Shown here: positions 6,735 to 9,385 of the stretch, in pieces | How the letters are laid out: each line of letters starts with the position of its first letter | How positions within the stretch are numbered: the stretch's first letter is position 1 | NCBI GenBank assembly: GCA_946885665.1 | Contig: CAMPGT010000155.1 | Coordinates: forward strand, 1 to 9,385 | Length of the DNA: 9,385 bases | Direction: 5' to 3' | Source: an uncultured Chitinophagaceae bacterium | GTDB lineage: Bacteria; Bacteroidota; Bacteroidia; Chitinophagales; Chitinophagaceae | Made by a program: the position numbers and the translations under genes | The notes under the pieces: generated by a model | Databases searched by the model: none | What the model was told of the DNA's origin: nothing | What the model saw: only the letters and a program-made list of their open reading frames with translations

Positions 6735-7997
6735 TTACTTCATCAAATTGGCGAAAACTGTTATGACAAGCGCATTGATGTAGTCGATGAAAAATGCGCC
6801 TACCAGCGGAACAACCAGAAAAGCCCGCGGTGCGGCGCCATATTTCAATACTATCGTTTTCATAACGACCATCGCATTGGCAACAGTTCCCAGCATAAAT
6901 CCAATAAAGCCGCTTGACATTACTGCAGACTCATAGTTCTTGCCCATGGACAGGAAGGTTATGGTGATTGCGAATAAAACAGCAACCACCACCTGCGTTG
7001 CGAGTATTCCAGCTAGCGGTACTGCCAGGTAAGCCAGTTCCCATAGTTTTAAATCCATTAACGCAACGGTAAGAAAAATATTCAGGGCAATTTCGCCGGC
7101 GAAGTCAATGGATTGCTGGTCGATTTTGATCCATTGTGTTTTGTCGTTGATGTTCCTGAACGTGGCGCCGACGATCATTGCGCCGATGTATGCCGGAAGC
7201 GTTATGCCGAGTTTTGAAATAAAAAGGCTGACAACACCTCCCAGGCCCATGATGATAATCGTGTTGATAAGACTTATTGTAAAACCTGAATTCTCCTGCG
7301 TTGTATCAATGGTAAGTCTTTCGTCGGTTTCAGGCGTTAGCTGCCTGGCCGGTTCATTGATTTTCTGCGTGTCTTTTTTTAAATGGAATTTTTGAATGAG
7401 GTAGGCTCCTGCGGGGCCGCCGAGCAATGCGCCGCAAACAATTCCGAACGTTGCAGAAGTGATCGCAATTGTTTCGGCGCCTTTTAATCCCATTTCTTCA
7501 AATAAGGGTGAGAATGCGAGTCCGGTTGCGGGCCCTCCAACCAGTGTTACCGAACCGGCCATTATGCCAAAGAGTTTCGGTACATCAAATAACGTTGCGA
7601 CCCCTATTCCTACGAGGTTCTGGATGACGCAAAACGCTGATGAAATAGCCAGGAACAGGATTACCGGTCTTCCTCCTTTTTTCAGCAGCGAAAAACTGGC
7701 ATTAATGCCGATGGAAGTGAAGAAGAGCACCATGCACAAGGATTGCATGGAAGTGTCGAATTCGATATTCACTAACCTGTCGTGCGAAAAAAGATTGAAA
7801 ACAGCAAAGAGTAATCCCCCTATAACAGCCGAGGGAATGTTGAGCCGTTCCAAAAAACTTATTTTCCTCTTGAGCATTATTCCGATTAGGTAAAGGATAC
7901 CGGCGATGGCAAGTGTCTGAATCAGATCCAGCTTAAGAAGCGGTGTTAGTGCGTATGTCGGCTGCATTAGGTGTAAACTATCGGGGAAAAAGACCAT
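6735..7997 (-). CDS. gltS: Sodium/glutamate symporter family protein (ESS/GltS)
   Basis: This 420-residue inner-membrane carrier of the ESS family probably imports glutamate or a related anion with sodium. About ten to twelve hydrophobic segments form two halves (about 24-205 and 240-420) joined by a hydrophilic loop at 205-237. The first re-entrant loop carries TLVGGPATG (151-159), the second GFMLGTVANAM (366-376). VPLVGAFFIDYINA (396-409) is a typical C-terminal GltS segment. The loop sequences differ from the GG-H-GT type that I recall for E. coli GltS, so substrate specificity is less certain than family. Met1 is taken as the start; Met11 (codon ending at 7967) is a real alternative, because the first ten residues add no recognisable element. 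The gene converges on the helical-protein gene with 8 bp between stops and is divergent from the haem lipoprotein gene. No strong terminator is visible between the convergent genes. Confidence 0.85.
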   Translation of the reverse strand: MVFFPDSLHLMQPTYALTPLLKLDLIQTLAIAGILYLIGIMLKRKISFLERLNIPSAVIGGLLFAVFNLFSHDRLVNIEFDTSMQSLCMVLFFTSIGINASFSLLKKGGRPVILFLAISSAFCVIQNLVGIGVATLFDVPKLFGIMAGSVTLVGGPATGLAFSPLFEEMGLKGAETIAITSATFGIVCGALLGGPAGAYLIQKFHLKKDTQKINEPARQLTPETDERLTIDTTQENSGFTISLINTIIIMGLGGVVSLFISKLGITLPAYIGAMIVGATFRNINDKTQWIKIDQQSIDFAGEIALNIFLTVALMDLKLWELAYLAVPLAGILATQVVVAVLFAITITFLSMGKNYESAVMSSGFIGFMLGTVANAMVVMKTIVLKYGAAPRAFLVVPLVGAFFIDYINALVITVFANLMK

Positions 7998-8036
7998 TGT
8001 TCAGCTTACCAGCCAAGCGAATCGGATTTTTAAATG

Positions 8037-8059
8037 TGCCGGCAGGTTTTATACCGGCA
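8037..8059. repeat. Inverted repeat upstream of gltS
   Basis: TGCCGG (8037-8042) and CCGGCA (8054-8059) form a perfect 6-bp inverted repeat with an 11-bp AT-rich centre. It lies about 40 bp upstream of the gltS start. It could be an operator or a hairpin in the gltS leader; nothing in the sequence decides between these. Confidence 0.4.
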
Positions 8060-8069
8060 AATGTTCCTC

Positions 8070-8080
8070 GCCGTTACGGC
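8070..8080. promoter_or_regulatory. Short palindrome and TTACGG sites in the divergent gap
   Basis: GCCGT-T-ACGGC is a perfect 5-bp palindrome around one base. Its right half, TTACGG (8074-8079), recurs inverted at 8108-8113 and again directly at 8150-8155, just before the lipoprotein ATG. The 159-bp gap between gltS and the lipoprotein gene must hold both promoters, but I see no good TTG/TAnnTTTG pair for either. The role as binding sites is inference. Confidence 0.3.
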
Positions 8081-8156
8081 ACTTTTCATTTAAAAGAAGC
8101 TTAACTTCCGTAACAGTTTACCCTTGTCATTCGATAAACGTTAAAACGATTACGGT

Positions 8157-9385
8157 ATGAAACGTAGCATGATAAGTTTTGTCAGAAAAGCTGCATCCTT
8201 TTTTTCGCATGCCTTGCACATCCTGGTTGTTTCACTCCTGGTGGCCGCTTGTACATCGGGCACGAAAGAAGTGAGTATAGGAGACACCGACATTGGTGGA
8301 ACCGTCACAGGGCCCAATGGACCTGAAGCCGGCGTGTGGGTAATCGCTGAAACCTACGACCTGCCCACTCGCTTTGCTAAAATCGTTGTAACGAATGATG
8401 CCGGGCAGTACCTGCTTCCTGAACTTCCGGCGGCAAACTATAAAATTTGGGTTCGTGGGTATGGACTGATCGATTCACAGAAGAAAGATGCGAAACCCGG
8501 CAGCAAAGTGGATCTGACTGCTGTGATTGCGCCTTCAGACAAAGAAGCCGCACAATATTATCCTGCCGGCTACTGGTTTTCACTTCTGGATGTTCCTGAT
8601 AAATCCATGTTCCCGGGCACCGGCCCACAAGGCAACGGAATATCTCCCGATAAAAAAGTCCAGGCCGATTTTCTGCGAAGCGTTAAGTCAGGAACGTGTC
8701 TTGCGTGCCACCAACTGGGCAGTAAAGGCACGCGCCAGTTTCCTCCTTCCCTTGGAAAATTTAAAAATTCTGTCGATGCTTGGGAGAGGAGATTACAATC
8801 GGGTCAGGCTGGTGATGACATGATCCATGGGGTCATGGGTATTGGGCGTGAACAGATGTTAAAGATGATGGCAGACTGGACCGACCGGATCGCCCAGGGT
8901 GAGCTTCCGTCAAAACCAAGCCGGCCACAAGGTGTTGAGCGCAATGTGGTGATCTCACAATGGGATTGGGCCGATCCGAAAGCCTACCTGCATGATGAGG
9001 TGTCGACCGACCGAAGAGACCCAACGGTGAACGCCAATGGTTTAATATACGGTGCCACGGAGCTAAGCACTGATTATCTTCCTGTGCTCGATCCAAAGAC
9101 AAGTAAGATCAGCCAGGTGCCTCTTTCTGTTCTCGACCCGAATACGCAATCGGCATCAGGAGAAGTAATACAACCTTCGCCATACTGGGGCGACACAGCC
9201 ATCTGGAGCAGCAAAACCAATGTGCACAATCCCATGATGGACAAGGAAGGACGCGTGTGGATCACGGCAACCGTTCGGCCATCAGACAATCCCGGGTTCT
9301 GCAGTATCGGTTCCGATCATCCGTCTGCAAAAGCTTTTCCTCTCGACAAGTCCTATCGGCACCTTGGCATGTACGATCCTAAGAC
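8157..9385 (+). CDS. Haem-binding lipoprotein with carboxypeptidase-regulatory-like domain (partial)
   Basis: The reading frame is open from the ATG at 8157 to the window end, giving 409 codons with the 3' end missing. A lipoprotein signal precedes the lipobox VAAC, with Cys32 the lipidated residue. Residues 46-103 form a CarboxypepD_reg-like beta-sandwich (GGTVTGPNGPEAGVWV, then NDAGQYLLPELP). A c-type haem motif CLACH (C181, C184, H185) sits in a cytochrome-c-like segment at about 160-260. From about 265 (QWDWADPKAYLHDE, TVNANGLIYGA, then HNPMMDKEGRVWITATV) the sequence looks like the opening blades of an NHL/streptogramin-lyase-type propeller. The pattern resembles large carboxypeptidase-regulatory-like proteins that I recall from Acidobacteria and related groups. 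Haem attachment implies a site outside the cytoplasm, agreeing with the lipid anchor. Possible roles are periplasmic electron transfer or a haem-dependent dehydrogenase; the substrate is unknown. It is divergent from gltS and has no Shine-Dalgarno. Confidence 0.85.
   Translation, partial: MKRSMISFVRKAASFFSHALHILVVSLLVAACTSGTKEVSIGDTDIGGTVTGPNGPEAGVWVIAETYDLPTRFAKIVVTNDAGQYLLPELPAANYKIWVRGYGLIDSQKKDAKPGSKVDLTAVIAPSDKEAAQYYPAGYWFSLLDVPDKSMFPGTGPQGNGISPDKKVQADFLRSVKSGTCLACHQLGSKGTRQFPPSLGKFKNSVDAWERRLQSGQAGDDMIHGVMGIGREQMLKMMADWTDRIAQGELPSKPSRPQGVERNVVISQWDWADPKAYLHDEVSTDRRDPTVNANGLIYGATELSTDYLPVLDPKTSKISQVPLSVLDPNTQSASGEVIQPSPYWGDTAIWSSKTNVHNPMMDKEGRVWITATVRPSDNPGFCSIGSDHPSAKAFPLDKSYRHLGMYDPK

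Noticed and set aside
6728..6740. AAGTA-GCT-TACTT hairpin between the convergent genes as a bidirectional terminator
   Set aside because: The stem is only 5 bp and AT-rich, it overlaps the gltS stop codon, and it has no flanking T-run. It is too weak to call.
7459..7893. 144-codon plus-strand reading frame inside gltS
   Set aside because: It is antisense to transmembrane segments of the symporter and has no independent start signal or recognisable product.
8377..9289. Several short reading frames on both strands over the 3' end of the window
   Set aside because: They are shadows of the lipoprotein frame that is open from 8157 to the window end and carries a lipobox and a haem motif.
1..9385. 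Mobile element, prophage, defence system or RNA gene
   Set aside because: I saw no transposase, integrase, phage or defence protein domain, no tRNA or rRNA-like sequence and no riboswitch-like leader.

Overview
The window looks like chromosomal DNA of a Bacteroidota bacterium, most plausibly of the Chitinophagaceae/Sphingobacteriia type. The evidence is moderate GC, start codons with no Shine-Dalgarno sequence, a TTG-N18-TATATTTT(G) promoter typical of the phylum's primary sigma factor, and protein families common there (a secreted six-hairpin glycosidase, a Prc-type protease, and a LIC11966-like helical protein). The taxonomic placement is inference; there is no rRNA or marker gene to confirm it.

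Layout. Positions 1-247 are non-coding. They hold two near-identical 41-bp GC-rich repeats, each made of two hairpins, that flank a degenerate 7-bp tandem repeat; 141-247 shows nothing I can name. A secreted metallo-beta-lactamase-fold hydrolase (248-1150, minus) is divergent, across an 80-bp gap, from a large secreted glycosidase-like protein (1231-3762, plus). After a 155-bp gap with a perfect 14-bp palindrome and a good promoter comes a probable two-gene operon (plus, 7 bp spacing): a periplasmic S41 carboxy-terminal processing protease of the Prc/Tsp type (3918-5687) and a secreted all-helical protein of unknown role (5695-6726). A GltS-family sodium/glutamate-type symporter (6735-7997, minus) converges on it with only 8 bp between stop codons. 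A 159-bp divergent gap carrying several short palindromes separates gltS from a lipoprotein gene (8157 onward, plus). That gene runs off the window end and combines a carboxypeptidase-regulatory-like domain, a c-type haem site and the start of what looks like a beta-propeller.

How the genes fit together. All five non-transporter proteins have an export signal and the sixth is an inner-membrane carrier, so this is an envelope-oriented stretch. Only the protease and the helical protein look functionally tied, by operon structure. The others are probably independent single-gene units. There is no SusC/SusD pair near the glycosidase, so it is not in an evident polysaccharide-utilisation locus.

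I found no CRISPR array, transposase, phage gene, tRNA or rRNA, and no convincing new multi-gene system. The items most worth a second look are the protease/helical-protein pair, the unassigned glycosidase, the haem lipoprotein, and the paired hairpin repeats at the left edge.
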